DNA from: Bdellovibrionales bacterium
GTDB lineage: Bacteria > Bdellovibrionota > Bdellovibrionia > Bdellovibrionales > Bdellovibrionaceae
Assembly (NCBI GenBank): GCA_018266295.1
Contig: JAFEAQ010000008.1
Span: forward strand, 248,001-312,000
DNA: 64,000 nucleotides
Reading direction: 5' to 3'
The translations under genes and the position numbers were made by a program. Position 1 is the first letter of the stretch, and every line of letters starts with the position of its first letter. Of the stretch, positions 17,826-25,683 are shown piece after piece. The notes beneath the pieces are model-generated. The model made no database searches. It had not been told where the DNA came from and was given only the letters and a program-made list of their open reading frames with translations.

Positions 17826-19211
17826 ATGAAGCCAATGAATCGAAGAGCATTTTTAGCCGGATCAGCTAAGACAATTATTGCTCTACCGCTGTTAGAGGCA
17901 ATGTTCTTAACAGACAAAGCTATGGCACAGGCCGCTTCGACAATGATGCCGCGCTTTTCATTTATGTATTTTGCAAACGGCGTCGTTAACTTTGAGGGCT
18001 CGCCGACGTCGATGGATAAATTGACGGGAATTTTAGCGCCCTTAGCGCCCTACCGGCAGCATTTAATTTCGGTGAATGGTCTTTCAAACCGCGAAAATTC
18101 GAGTTGGGACCAAACGGGTGGCCCTATTGGTGGTTTGGGAACTCCGCATGAGACCGAAGCAGCAACCTTTTTAACATGCTCTAAACTGGCAAGCTTAAAC
18201 GAGCTTCGAGTCTATAATTCTTCCATCGACCAGGTCATCGGCATGTATTTGCAAAACAAATATAGCACGAAGACATCCGCCCTTGTGATTGGTGCTGGTG
18301 ATGCCCTTAGCGGTATCGGTCAAGGGGATGTCAACATGGCTTATCATACTTTAATGTCGTGGAAGTCTGGGACTCAGTATGTGGCCCCTTTTATGACAGT
18401 CAATTCTGTTTTTAAAGAGATGTTTTCTTCGACTCCGCCAAGCACGACGAATCCGGATCTCGTAAAGCTGCAAAACCAAAAGAAAAGTATTCTTGATGCG
18501 GCTCTGTCGCAAATCTCTGTAATGAGAACTCGCCTCGGCAGTGCGGATCAAGTTCGTTTGGATCAATACCTTACGGGCGTGCGTGATGTGGAAAAAAAGG
18601 TCAACGCCATTGTGACAACAGGTCCGGCCTGCCCAACGGTGACTGCGCCGACAAATTATAATCCTGGTGATAGCGGCCAATTTGAAAACTACATCCGCAC
18701 AATGATTGATATGATTACGATTTCATTTCAGTGTAATTTGATTCCGGTTGCAAACTTCATGTTCACTCGCGGAAATGGTGGTGCTCGCTCGGGTGTAGGG
18801 GGAGTGCCGGATGACCAGCATGAGGTGTCTCACTATGCGGACGATAGCACGAAAAAAGACAAACTGAGAAAGATTAATACTTTCTATTATTCAATGTTTG
18901 CTTACTATCTGAAAAAACTCAGCGAGACTATGGAGCTGGATCAGCCGATGATTAAGAACATCCTGTCGCTTTATGGATGCTCAGCGAGTGATTCGCAACT
19001 GCATGATGGCAGTAACTGTCCTATCATGCTGGCCGGTGGTCAGAACATGGGTGTGGTTACAAACCGCGTATTGGACTACGGCCTTATCGCTGACAAGCCT
19101 TATAATACAGGCAAGCCTTTGGCCAATCTGTTCTTGGGAATGTCCAATGTCGCCGGTGTGGGACTCTCGAAGTTTGCGAATTCAAACGCAGCGATCAATC
19201 TGAAAGCCTAA
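17826..19211 (+). CDS. DUF1552 domain protein, Tat-type signal
   Basis: 461 residues from the ATG at 17826, supported by GGGGGAG upstream. The N-terminus NRRAFLAGSAKT followed by a hydrophobic stretch is a twin-arginine export signal, which implies folding, perhaps with a cofactor, before export. The body is recognisable as DUF1552 (FMYFANGVVNFEG, NGLSN, HETEAATFLTC, GVPDDQHEVSHYADD, LSLYGCSASDSQLHDGSNCPIMLAGG). It starts 4 bases after the DUF1592 gene, so the pair is co-transcribed. It distantly recalls sulfatase-like DUF1501 proteins in genomic habit. Function unknown. Confidence 0.85.
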   Translation: MKPMNRRAFLAGSAKTIIALPLLEAMFLTDKAMAQAASTMMPRFSFMYFANGVVNFEGSPTSMDKLTGILAPLAPYRQHLISVNGLSNRENSSWDQTGGPIGGLGTPHETEAATFLTCSKLASLNELRVYNSSIDQVIGMYLQNKYSTKTSALVIGAGDALSGIGQGDVNMAYHTLMSWKSGTQYVAPFMTVNSVFKEMFSSTPPSTTNPDLVKLQNQKKSILDAALSQISVMRTRLGSADQVRLDQYLTGVRDVEKKVNAIVTTGPACPTVTAPTNYNPGDSGQFENYIRTMIDMITISFQCNLIPVANFMFTRGNGGARSGVGGVPDDQHEVSHYADDSTKKDKLRKINTFYYSMFAYYLKKLSETMELDQPMIKNILSLYGCSASDSQLHDGSNCPIMLAGGQNMGVVTNRVLDYGLIADKPYNTGKPLANLFLGMSNVAGVGLSKFANSNAAINLKA

Positions 19212-19219
19212 ACTCTTGT

Positions 19220-19249
19220 CCTCGAGGTTATTATGACATAACCTCGAGG
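19220..19249. other. Perfect 12-bp inverted repeat directly before a start codon
   Basis: CCTCGAGGTTAT (19220-19231) and ATAACCTCGAGG (19238-19249) form a 12-bp perfect stem with a 6-base loop, ending one base before the ATG at 19251. There is no T-run. It could close the DUF1552 transcript or mask the next gene's start, for which no other ribosome-binding site is seen. Confidence 0.6.
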
Positions 19250-19250
19250 C

Positions 19251-20021
19251 ATGATTCTCGAATGGCTCTCATACTTACAAACCAAAGGCACACAAACTGC
19301 CAAAGACTGGGGATACATTTATCAAAATGTATCCCTCAGATTTCGTGCTCGTCGTTGCGCTAAAGCCTGGCAACCGCATGTCGCAGCTTCTCATAAGTTT
19401 ATTCAAGATCATTTCGATAAAGTAAATCCACGTTCAATACTCATTATTGGCAGCGGCATCTTAATGGAGATTCCTATAGAGGCGCTTTTAGCCAAGGCCG
19501 AGAAGATCTATTTGGTGGACCTTGTGCACTCCCGCCAGGTGCGCTCTTTGGCCCGTCAGAACTCGAAAATTGAATTGATTGAGCGGGATATCTCAAGCCT
19601 GCTGGGCATCCTTAAAAAGGGAACAGGGCCGTTTCAACTCAAGAATATTCCATGGAAGCAATTGCCTGCGTGGGATTTGCCGAAAGTTGATTGGGTTATT
19701 TCGGCGAATTTGCTTTCACAAATACCTCTGATGATTTCAGAAGTGCTGCCGATGACGACCGAGACTTACGAAAAATTTGCACGCTCTGTCCGTGACCAGC
19801 ATATAGAAAGACTTTTGGAGCAGGCGCCGAAAGTTTTGCTTTTTGCCGATTTTGAAACCCGTTATATTGATCGCGCCGGTGAGATGATCAAGTGCGAAAC
19901 TTATGAAGCCAACCTTCGCGGGCTTAAATATGATCGCGAATGGTTGTGGGAGATCGCTCCTTACGGCGAGACTTCAAAAGATTATAAAATTGAGATGTTA
20001 GTAAAAGGTTATTCGAACTAA
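19251..20021 (+). CDS. Methyltransferase-like protein (Rossmann fold), function unknown
   Basis: 256 residues. A nucleotide/SAM-binding signature is visible: SILIIGSGILMEIPIEAL (motif I, GxGxxxE-like), then IYLVDLVHS with the acidic residue, and IELIERDIS. After this come VDWVISANLLSQIP and YGETSKDYKIEMLVKGY, as in class I methyltransferases. The substrate is unknown. The start has no clear Shine-Dalgarno because a 12-bp hairpin occupies the region. The next gene follows after 6 bases. Confidence 0.55.
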   Translation: MILEWLSYLQTKGTQTAKDWGYIYQNVSLRFRARRCAKAWQPHVAASHKFIQDHFDKVNPRSILIIGSGILMEIPIEALLAKAEKIYLVDLVHSRQVRSLARQNSKIELIERDISSLLGILKKGTGPFQLKNIPWKQLPAWDLPKVDWVISANLLSQIPLMISEVLPMTTETYEKFARSVRDQHIERLLEQAPKVLLFADFETRYIDRAGEMIKCETYEANLRGLKYDREWLWEIAPYGETSKDYKIEMLVKGYSN

Positions 20022-20027
20022 TTCTAT

Positions 20028-20783
20028 ATGCAGACGATGAAGAAGTTTTTTACCAATATTTTTAATATCGCAGCCATTGCGGGCTTTGTGCTGACGATCG
20101 CGATGATCATCGGGATCTTTGGCTCCTCTTATCACTTGGTCAATAAAATGGCTGAGCAGGGCAAGAGCGAGCTGCCTAAAACTCCATCTAAAAAATCACA
20201 GACGAAAGCTCCGGAAGATAAGACAGATAAACCCGGTGGCGATATCAAAGTCACAGAAGCCAGTAAAACTCTGCAAGCACTTTCGCAAAAGCTTGCAAGT
20301 TTTAATGATGTTGATGTGATTGAGCAGGAGATGACCAAAACCGCGATCCCGCCCATTTGCAATATCATCTGCGATCAAAGTGCTTTTGATTTCAGGGCCG
20401 CTGAAGGTGCCGCGCGCGAGAATCCGGTTCTGTATCTGAGTGATTTCTACAAACAAGAAGGCCGCCGCGCGTTTGCGGATCCTAAATTCCGTTTAGCATT
20501 AGAAACGACACGGGTTTATTCAGATTTCTTTTCACCCTCCACGCGCCAGACAATTTTCGAACTCGGGCAAGACATGGGCCACATCGGGCAGATGAGCGAA
20601 ACAGAAAAGATCGCGCTCTCAGCAAAACTGCCGTTCATGGTGCTGAAAGTCGGCACTCAGTTCGCATCGCGCATCACTGATCTACAGGAGCGCGCAAATC
20701 GTGCGAGCGAAATGAATCAGCTTCGCAAGAGCTGCGACGGTGGCAAAGTAAAAGACGTCGTTCGAGAGTGCGAATCGCTTTAA
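20028..20783 (+). CDS. Membrane-anchored protein, function unknown
   Basis: 251 residues with one N-terminal membrane helix (FNIAAIAGFVLTIAMIIGIFGSSY), a Lys/Pro/Thr-rich linker (about 45-70) and a soluble helical domain with four Cys (ICNIICDQ, KSCDGG, VRECES) on the outer side. No known family recognised. ATG codons at 20028 and 20037 are both possible; neither has a strong ribosome-binding site. Coupled to the methyltransferase-like gene by a 6-base gap. Confidence 0.65.
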   Translation: MQTMKKFFTNIFNIAAIAGFVLTIAMIIGIFGSSYHLVNKMAEQGKSELPKTPSKKSQTKAPEDKTDKPGGDIKVTEASKTLQALSQKLASFNDVDVIEQEMTKTAIPPICNIICDQSAFDFRAAEGAARENPVLYLSDFYKQEGRRAFADPKFRLALETTRVYSDFFSPSTRQTIFELGQDMGHIGQMSETEKIALSAKLPFMVLKVGTQFASRITDLQERANRASEMNQLRKSCDGGKVKDVVRECESL

Positions 20784-20795
20784 GACCTAGGTCTT
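20782..20795. promoter_or_regulatory. Perfect 14-bp palindrome, candidate operator
   Basis: AAGACCTAGGTCTT is fully self-complementary with no loop, which favours a dimeric protein site over a hairpin. It overlaps the previous stop codon (20781-20783) and lies about 75 bp ahead of the outer-membrane barrel gene. Confidence 0.4.
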
Positions 20796-20870
20796 GTTGT
20801 CTCAGATCTTTGTTTACTTGAAGTCACAACTTTTTATGATGTCTTGGTAACAACATAAAAAGAGGTCTCA

Positions 20871-21548
20871 ATGAAATTCGCATCCATCTTAGTTTCTCTC
20901 ATGGCTGTCAGCATATTTGCTCAAGCTCAAACTGACGAGTTCCAACAATTTGATATGGCAAAATCCACTCCGTCCGTCGATGAAATGACGTTGGTTGCTT
21001 CAAACACTGATGAAGCCACTGCGGGTATGCAAACAATGCAAACTCCTGAGCAGCAAGCTATGTTTGGTAAAGAGACTTCGACTTGGAATTTCAACTTGGG
21101 CATGAGTGAGTTTGATAGCAGTTATGGTTCTCTTGGCGGCTTTAAAGGTAAGGGCCTCTCTTTCGAGGTTCAGAAGAGATTCATGGATATGTTTTATGTT
21201 GGTGCTGCTTATATGAACTATACAACTGAAGGCAGCACTTCATGGTCTGGTGAGTATGGAATGTCGACAACAAAAAGTTCTGTCGGTGTCGGCGCCTTTT
21301 CACTGGAAGGTCACTTGATTCGTTTACCTCTCCCGGGCCGTTCGGAGTTTTTTGCCTCCGTCACAGGCGGTTTTTTAACTGCTATGAGCTTCGGATCTGA
21401 AGATCAAACATTTATTCCACGCGCGGGTGTATTCTATGGTGCGGGTATTGGCTTGAACATTAGCAATCAAATCGGTATTCGTGCAGACGTAAAATCGACA
21501 GCAGATGTTCGTTCATATAACTCTGTTTCTTTAGTCGGTTACTACTAA
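20871..21548 (+). CDS. Outer-membrane beta-barrel protein
   Basis: 225 residues. Signal peptide MKFASILVSLMAVSIFAQA. After an acidic/Gln-rich stretch (about 25-65) it has alternating amphipathic strands with aromatic girdles (STWNFNLGMSEF, FYVGAAYMNYT, VGVGAFSLEGHL, FFASVTGGFLTAM, VFYGAGIGLNI, IGIRADVKS) and a C-terminal strand ending LVGYY, aromatic as in outer-membrane barrels. About eight strands, OmpA/OmpX-like in size. AGAGGTC precedes the start, and a strong terminator follows at 21614. Confidence 0.75.
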   Translation: MKFASILVSLMAVSIFAQAQTDEFQQFDMAKSTPSVDEMTLVASNTDEATAGMQTMQTPEQQAMFGKETSTWNFNLGMSEFDSSYGSLGGFKGKGLSFEVQKRFMDMFYVGAAYMNYTTEGSTSWSGEYGMSTTKSSVGVGAFSLEGHLIRLPLPGRSEFFASVTGGFLTAMSFGSEDQTFIPRAGVFYGAGIGLNISNQIGIRADVKSTADVRSYNSVSLVGYY

Positions 21549-21579
21549 TCAGATAATAATATCTGACACGGAGGCCGTG
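21549..21579. other. Two adjacent small hairpins after the barrel gene
   Basis: TCAGAT/ATCTGA (21549-21566, 6-base loop) and CACGG/CCGTG (21567-21579, 3-base loop) directly follow one another. They precede the terminator and may protect the mRNA end. Confidence 0.3.
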
Positions 21580-21613
21580 CCGGCGAGCCGAATATTTATA
21601 GCCTTGATTCATG

Positions 21614-21650
21614 ACCCATGTCTTTCATTAGATGTGGGTTTTGTTTTTTG
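21614..21650 (+). terminator. Intrinsic terminator of the barrel gene
   Basis: ACCCATGTCT (21614-21623) pairs with AGATGTGGGT (21630-21639), 10 bp with two G-U pairs, followed by a T-rich tail (TTTGTTTTTT). Confidence 0.75.
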
Positions 21651-21684
21651 ATGGGATTCCAAGGGCTTCTGTGTCTACGTTCGC

Positions 21685-21715
21685 CTCTATTATACGAGTA
21701 AGTCGTCTTATAGAC
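21685..21715 (+). repeat. Palindromic repeat, diverged copy A
   Basis: Core ACGA-GTAAG-TCGT (21694-21706) flanked by imperfect arms CTATTAT and TTATAG. It matches the centre of the 37-bp elements at 21770 and 57155. It lies in inverted orientation to copy B, about 60 bp away. Confidence 0.45.
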
Positions 21716-21769
21716 GAGTTGCTCGGAAGGGCCCTTACGGCATTTGATAAAAAGGATCTCTCAAACGAA

Positions 21770-21806
21770 ATGGTATATTATGCGACTCACTCGTACCGTA
21801 TACCAT
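21770..21806 (-). repeat. 37-bp palindromic repeat, copy B
   Basis: Ends ATGGTATA (21770-21777) and TATACCAT (21799-21806); centre CGA-CTCAC-TCG (21783-21793). On the minus strand the centre reads CGA-GTGAG-TCG, the same as copy C at 57155-57191, which is also exactly 37 bp. Confidence 0.6.
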
Positions 21807-21882
21807 TTCAGTCGAAGGGTCCTAAGGTTTACAGGAGCCTGACGGCCTGGATGGCCACAACTCTACACGCAGCCCACACGCC

Positions 21883-21912
21883 AAAAAAAACCCTGGTTCA
21901 TCACCAGGGCTT
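21883..21912 (-). terminator. Intrinsic terminator of hpt
   Basis: On the minus strand CCCTGG / CCAGGG (21891-21909) form a 6-bp stem with a 7-base loop, followed by eight T residues (21883-21890), about 40 bp after the hpt stop. Confidence 0.8.
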
Positions 21913-21951
21913 TTATATTTGTTTTAATCCGGAAAAGCGAGCTGGTACCTT

Positions 21952-22479
21952 TTATTGGAAGTTCTGAACTTGGCCGATGAATGGAAGATTGCGGTAGTAA
22001 CCTTGGTAATCCAAGCCGTAACCAACAACGAACTCGTTGGTGATTTGGAAGCCAACGTAGTCCAATTTGCATGGCACTTTCAAAGCTTCTGGTTTTTCAA
22101 GCAACGCCACCGTTGTGAGTGACGCCGGCTTGCGAGCCATGATCGAGTTTTTCAAGTAGTTCATTGTGATGCCGGTGTCGACGATGTCTTCAACCAACAA
22201 GATGTGTTTGCCTTCAACCGGGCTTGCTAAATCCAAAGTCACTTTTACTTCACCTGAAGAGGTTGTGCCATGGTAGCTGGAAACACCGAAGAATTCGCAG
22301 TTGATGTCAGCATCAATCGCGCGGATCAAATCAGAGTAAAAAACAAAAGAACCCTTCAAAACACAAACAGCAACAATTTGTTCGCCTTTGAATTTCTTAG
22401 TGATCGCGGCGCCAATTTCAGCCACTTTTTTCGCGAGTTGGTCTTCAGTGATGTAAGGTTTGATTTGCAGGTGAGTCAT
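21952..22479 (-). CDS. hpt: Hypoxanthine phosphoribosyltransferase
   Basis: Salvages hypoxanthine/guanine to IMP/GMP with PRPP. It has 175 residues, the usual length. The PRPP-binding motif ILLVEDIVDTGITM is perfect; IVAVCVLKGSFVFYSDLIRAI and DYVGFQITNEFVVGYGLDYQGYYRNLP are family hallmarks. The start (MTHLQIKPYI) follows the uracil phosphoribosyltransferase stop by 10 bases. Purine and pyrimidine salvage in one operon suits an organism that takes nucleobases from prey (inference). Confidence 0.97.
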   Translation of the reverse strand: MTHLQIKPYITEDQLAKKVAEIGAAITKKFKGEQIVAVCVLKGSFVFYSDLIRAIDADINCEFFGVSSYHGTTSSGEVKVTLDLASPVEGKHILLVEDIVDTGITMNYLKNSIMARKPASLTTVALLEKPEALKVPCKLDYVGFQITNEFVVGYGLDYQGYYRNLPFIGQVQNFQ

Positions 22480-22489
22480 GTTTGATCCT

Positions 22490-23269
22490 TTAAACGAAGG
22501 AGTTATTCATTATTTCGCCAAAACCGCCGCCGCCAGGCACGATATAGTCATGATCATTCAGACCCTTTTCTTGGTCCCAATGGAGCCCTGGAGGAGACCT
22601 TAAAACTGCCTTATCGGAAAGGCCCCGGTCAAGCCTCAAGGCATAGATCACGACCTCCGGGTGAGCGCTTAGAACTTTCTTCAAATACTCCGGGGTCACG
22701 ATCAAATGCATGGCGATATATTTCTTCGCCGGACCAGCGACCTTTTGTTTGTAGTAGTCGATTGTGGACACAATCGTACTGCCGGTAGCGCCCATGGGAT
22801 CGGGGATCATGACGTAAGCATCTTTCACGTCGCCACCGATTTTAAGACTGCCGAAATGAGCTCCGGTGACGTGCTGATCAGCGCCAGTCATGCGGGCAGC
22901 AAAGATATGATCCTGACGGATATTTTGAGGCTCCAGCGCCCAATGTAATTGGTTATAGCAGAGGTGGCTTGGGTAAGTACCAGCGCGAGCTAAATTCACC
23001 GTGACGGCTTTTTGTGACTTCGCAATTCCTTGGCTTTCCAACAAAATATCAGGATGGACTTCGGTCATTCGGGTTGGAACGCGGAAGGACTCGAGCTCGA
23101 ACTCTTGGCCGATGACTTCGGCGATCATGTGCGTATAAAGAGGTTCGACCAGACGGTTGATTTCAGGCTGAAAGGTGTTCGGAGAACAAAGCTTCGCCAG
23201 GAGATCGTTTAAAAGTGGGTTGTCGATAATGTGAACTTGTGGGCCGTAGTGATGCTGAAGATATCGCAT
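22490..23269 (-). CDS. upp: Uracil phosphoribosyltransferase, divergent
   Basis: Converts uracil and PRPP to UMP. It has 259 residues, longer than the usual 208-210, with an extra N-terminal region. Landmarks: MTEVHPDILL, VNLARAGTYPSHLCYNQL, the PRPP loop IPDPMGATGSTI (usual form DPMLATGGS), and C-terminal YIVPGGGGFGEIMNNSF in place of the usual GDAGDRLFGT. The PRPP loop is clear, so it is a phosphoribosyltransferase of the UPRT type; the altered uracil-loop region could mean changed base specificity. It lies between the zinc-ribbon gene (12-base gap) and hpt. Confidence 0.8.
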   Translation of the reverse strand: MRYLQHHYGPQVHIIDNPLLNDLLAKLCSPNTFQPEINRLVEPLYTHMIAEVIGQEFELESFRVPTRMTEVHPDILLESQGIAKSQKAVTVNLARAGTYPSHLCYNQLHWALEPQNIRQDHIFAARMTGADQHVTGAHFGSLKIGGDVKDAYVMIPDPMGATGSTIVSTIDYYKQKVAGPAKKYIAMHLIVTPEYLKKVLSAHPEVVIYALRLDRGLSDKAVLRSPPGLHWDQEKGLNDHDYIVPGGGGFGEIMNNSFV

Positions 23270-23281
23270 CCGAGCAATATC

Positions 23282-24280
23282 TTAAGGTTTTTTCTCAAAC
23301 TCAATAAAAATGACGAACTCAGTCTCTTTATTTTGGAAGGCTGGAGAACGCAAAACCTCAAAAGGACCTTTGCGGCTCAACTCTTCTTCATGGGCGATGC
23401 GCGTCTTACGCGGAAGCACGCCGGCGATAAAGAAGCCGCTGCCAGGTCCCATCTCAAAAATAGCCGGGTAAGAGTTTTTCTGAGGAGCCGGGGCTGCCGC
23501 TGTTGCATCGACTGCCGCCAAAGCACGCTTGTCAGTGTCGGTTTCACGCAGAGTGCGAACGATTTCAAGATTGCCGCGGAAGACGTTGCTGTCGGTCTCA
23601 GCAAGTTCAACAAATGTGCTAAGGCCCATATCTTCATCAAGCTCATTGTCGTGAAGACCTGTGAACCACTGCTGATTCTTTGTGATCGTCTTTTCGCTTT
23701 TTTCAAGAATGCGGATTTTCAGACCCTCCGCGGTGATGCGTTTTTGCACATCCGGTAAAATACCCGCCGTGTAATCGCCGAAGGAGTTAAACTGGCCTGT
23801 CGCTTGGCTCTCTTCATAGAGGCGTTCAAGAGCGCGGCGTGGAACTTCAGCATAATAAATGTAAGCAGTTGTGGTGCCTGATGCGACAGATGCAGTTGCA
23901 GCCGGCGTCGCGGGAGCCGCAGTCGTTGCGACAGACGCCACGGGTGCCGGAGATGCGGCCTCGGCGGCTGCAGCGGGCGGAGTCTCTTGTTCAGCGACAG
24001 CTTCTTTCTTTGCGTCGTGACCATTGGTGCTGGCGATTTGCAGTGTGCCTTTAAGGAACTTCACTCGTTGCGCAAGATCCGTTTTGTCTTTTTTGTAGAG
24101 AGTCGTAATAGAAACGCCAATGACCACAAGAGCAATGATCAGATACATCATCGGATCTGTCGCATAGCGCTTGAACGCCGATTGACGTGGTGGCTTGAAC
24201 GCCATCATGTCGATTCCGCACTGGGCGCAGTATTGATCTTTTGGTTGTGAAAAGCCACAACGTGGACATTTGACTAGCAT
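23282..24280 (-). CDS. Zinc-ribbon membrane protein, function unknown
   Basis: 332 residues. The N-terminal zinc ribbon has C5, C8, C18 and C21 (CPRCGFSQPKDQYCAQCG). Next come a basic stretch, one membrane helix (MMYLIIALVVIGVSITTLY), an Ala/Pro/Thr-rich linker (about 100-135), and an outer domain of about 190 residues with no family I recognise. The topology places the zinc ribbon in the cytoplasm and the large domain outside. It is the first gene of a probable operon with upp and hpt, and divergent from rsmH. Confidence 0.7.
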   Translation of the reverse strand: MLVKCPRCGFSQPKDQYCAQCGIDMMAFKPPRQSAFKRYATDPMMYLIIALVVIGVSITTLYKKDKTDLAQRVKFLKGTLQIASTNGHDAKKEAVAEQETPPAAAAEAASPAPVASVATTAAPATPAATASVASGTTTAYIYYAEVPRRALERLYEESQATGQFNSFGDYTAGILPDVQKRITAEGLKIRILEKSEKTITKNQQWFTGLHDNELDEDMGLSTFVELAETDSNVFRGNLEIVRTLRETDTDKRALAAVDATAAAPAPQKNSYPAIFEMGPGSGFFIAGVLPRKTRIAHEEELSRKGPFEVLRSPAFQNKETEFVIFIEFEKKP

Positions 24281-24305
24281 TATTAATAGCTTAAATCATA
24301 GGCTC

Positions 24306-24334
24306 TTGACCCACAAACATTTTGTTCATACCTT
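24306..24334 (+). promoter_or_regulatory. Predicted promoter of the dcw cluster (rsmH)
   Basis: TTGACC (24306-24311), a 17-base spacer and TACCTT (24329-24334) lie about 60 bp ahead of rsmH. The -10 resembles that of the predicted dacB promoter (TACCAT). Confidence 0.45.
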
Positions 24335-24360
24335 GGGAATCACAGAGAAAAATTTCAATT

Positions 24361-24373
24361 CTAGACGGTCTAG
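24361..24373. promoter_or_regulatory. Palindrome CTAGAC-G-GTCTAG, candidate operator in the rsmH leader
   Basis: Perfect 6-bp arms around one base, 22 bp before the rsmH start and downstream of the predicted -10. In many bacteria mraZ encodes the dcw repressor at this spot; here mraZ is absent and this palindrome is the only visible symmetric site. Confidence 0.35.
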
Positions 24374-24395
24374 TCTTCATTAAAGCGAGAGCCTT

Positions 24396-25355
24396 TTGTC
24401 AGAGCCCAACAACCCTTCCAGCAGCGCCTTTCCTGATCTAACAAAAGTCGAGTTCGCGCCAGAGCACTATCCGGTGATGGTGCGTGATATCCTCGAGAAT
24501 TTCGCTGTTTTCAGAGACAAAAAAGACCTCCGTTATTTCGACGGAACCTTCGGTCGCGGCGGTCACTTGCGTGCCGTGCTTGCGAATTTTCCGCAAGTCA
24601 AAGCCGTGGTGATGGACCAAGACGAAACCGCGGTGAAATTCGGTTATGAAAATTTCAGGACTGAGGTCGAGTCTCAGCAAGTACGCATAATTCATGGAAA
24701 TTTTTCAGAGTTTCAGGAGCACAATTTAGGTTCTTTTGATATGATGTTGTTAGACCTGGGAGTCAGCTCACCCCAGTTAGACACTGCAGACAGAGGCTTT
24801 AGCTTCAATAAAGACGGCCCTCTGGATATGCGTATGAACCAAACACGTGGCGTAACGGCGGAATATATTTTGAATACATCGTCCGAGCAGGAACTCAACG
24901 AAATGTTCAAACAGTATGGAGAGATCCATAGGCCTTTCCGTGTTGTCCGCGCTATCGTTCACGATCGTAAAACCAAAGCATGGCAAAGCACGAAAGAACT
25001 CGCGGGTCTTATTGAGCGCGTTGATGGCTGGAGACACAAAGGTTTCCATCCGGCGACTCAGTATTTCATGGCGCTTCGTTTGCGCGTGAATGCCGAGCTT
25101 GAGGTTTTAGAACACACATTGCCTGCAATGATGCAGGCCTTGAATCCGGGCGGACGCTTGGCCGTGATCAGCTTCCATTCCTTGGAAGACCGAATCGTAA
25201 AGAACATTTTTAGAAGTGATAAAGAGTTTGGTGAACAAACTCATAAAAGAATTTTACTACCCACTCAGGAAGAGTGCGATATGAATACTCGCTCGCGTAG
25301 TGCGAAGTTGAGAGTTTTTGAGAGGAGAGTTCAGGATGAGCTCGGAAAATTTTAG
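24396..25355 (+). CDS. rsmH: 16S rRNA (cytosine1402-N4)-methyltransferase
   Basis: SAM-dependent methylation of C1402 in the ribosomal P site; traditionally mraW, first gene of many dcw clusters. It has 319 residues. Motifs: HYPVMVRDIL, the SAM site YFDGTFGRGGHLRAVL, MLLDLGVSSPQLD, GFSFNKDGPLDMRMN, NPGGRLAVISFHSLEDRIVKN. The start is TTG at 24396, because the family N-terminus must precede HYPV and no ATG is available; the ribosome-binding site is weak. It overlaps ftsL by 20 bp. Confidence 0.95.
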   Translation: MSEPNNPSSSAFPDLTKVEFAPEHYPVMVRDILENFAVFRDKKDLRYFDGTFGRGGHLRAVLANFPQVKAVVMDQDETAVKFGYENFRTEVESQQVRIIHGNFSEFQEHNLGSFDMMLLDLGVSSPQLDTADRGFSFNKDGPLDMRMNQTRGVTAEYILNTSSEQELNEMFKQYGEIHRPFRVVRAIVHDRKTKAWQSTKELAGLIERVDGWRHKGFHPATQYFMALRLRVNAELEVLEHTLPAMMQALNPGGRLAVISFHSLEDRIVKNIFRSDKEFGEQTHKRILLPTQEECDMNTRSRSAKLRVFERRVQDELGKF

Positions 25356-25683
25356 ACAGCTAAAGCCTTTTTGCAGCGTTTTGATTTTGATTTTTACATT
25401 CTTCTCGTTGGTGTTCTTGCAAATGGAAGAGCGCCGTCTTGGTTACAGCGTTTTGAAGCTGAGCCGCGAACATAAGAAAATTCTCGAAGATAAACACGTT
25501 CGCGAAATCCAACTCGTGAAAGTTACGCGTCCACAACTTGTGGAGCACATGGCTCAATCCAAATTTACGCTTAAGAAAATTCAAGCTGATCAAATCATCC
25601 ATCTGAGTGGAAGCACGGCAAGCGTTGTTGATATGACTCCGGCAACAAAAGCGGCTCCAAATGTGGCAAAGAAGGAGCTCTAG
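25336..25683 (+). CDS. ftsL: FtsL-like cell-division protein
   Basis: 115 residues from the ATG at 25336, with CAGGA just before. It has a short cytoplasmic segment, one membrane helix (FCSVLILIFTFFSLVFLQM) and a coiled-coil-like outer part (LGYSVLKLSREHKKILEDKHVREIQL). FtsL is poorly conserved in sequence; the assignment rests on size, topology and its place between rsmH and ftsI. It would act with FtsB/FtsQ to activate FtsWI. The stop is directly followed by the ftsI start. Confidence 0.8.
   Translation: MSSENFRQLKPFCSVLILIFTFFSLVFLQMEERRLGYSVLKLSREHKKILEDKHVREIQLVKVTRPQLVEHMAQSKFTLKKIQADQIIHLSGSTASVVDMTPATKAAPNVAKKEL

Noticed and set aside
21632-21967. 111-codon frame in the gap between the barrel gene and hpt
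   Set aside because: It runs through a terminator, two palindromic repeats and the hpt terminator, and its end overlaps hpt; no ribosome-binding site.
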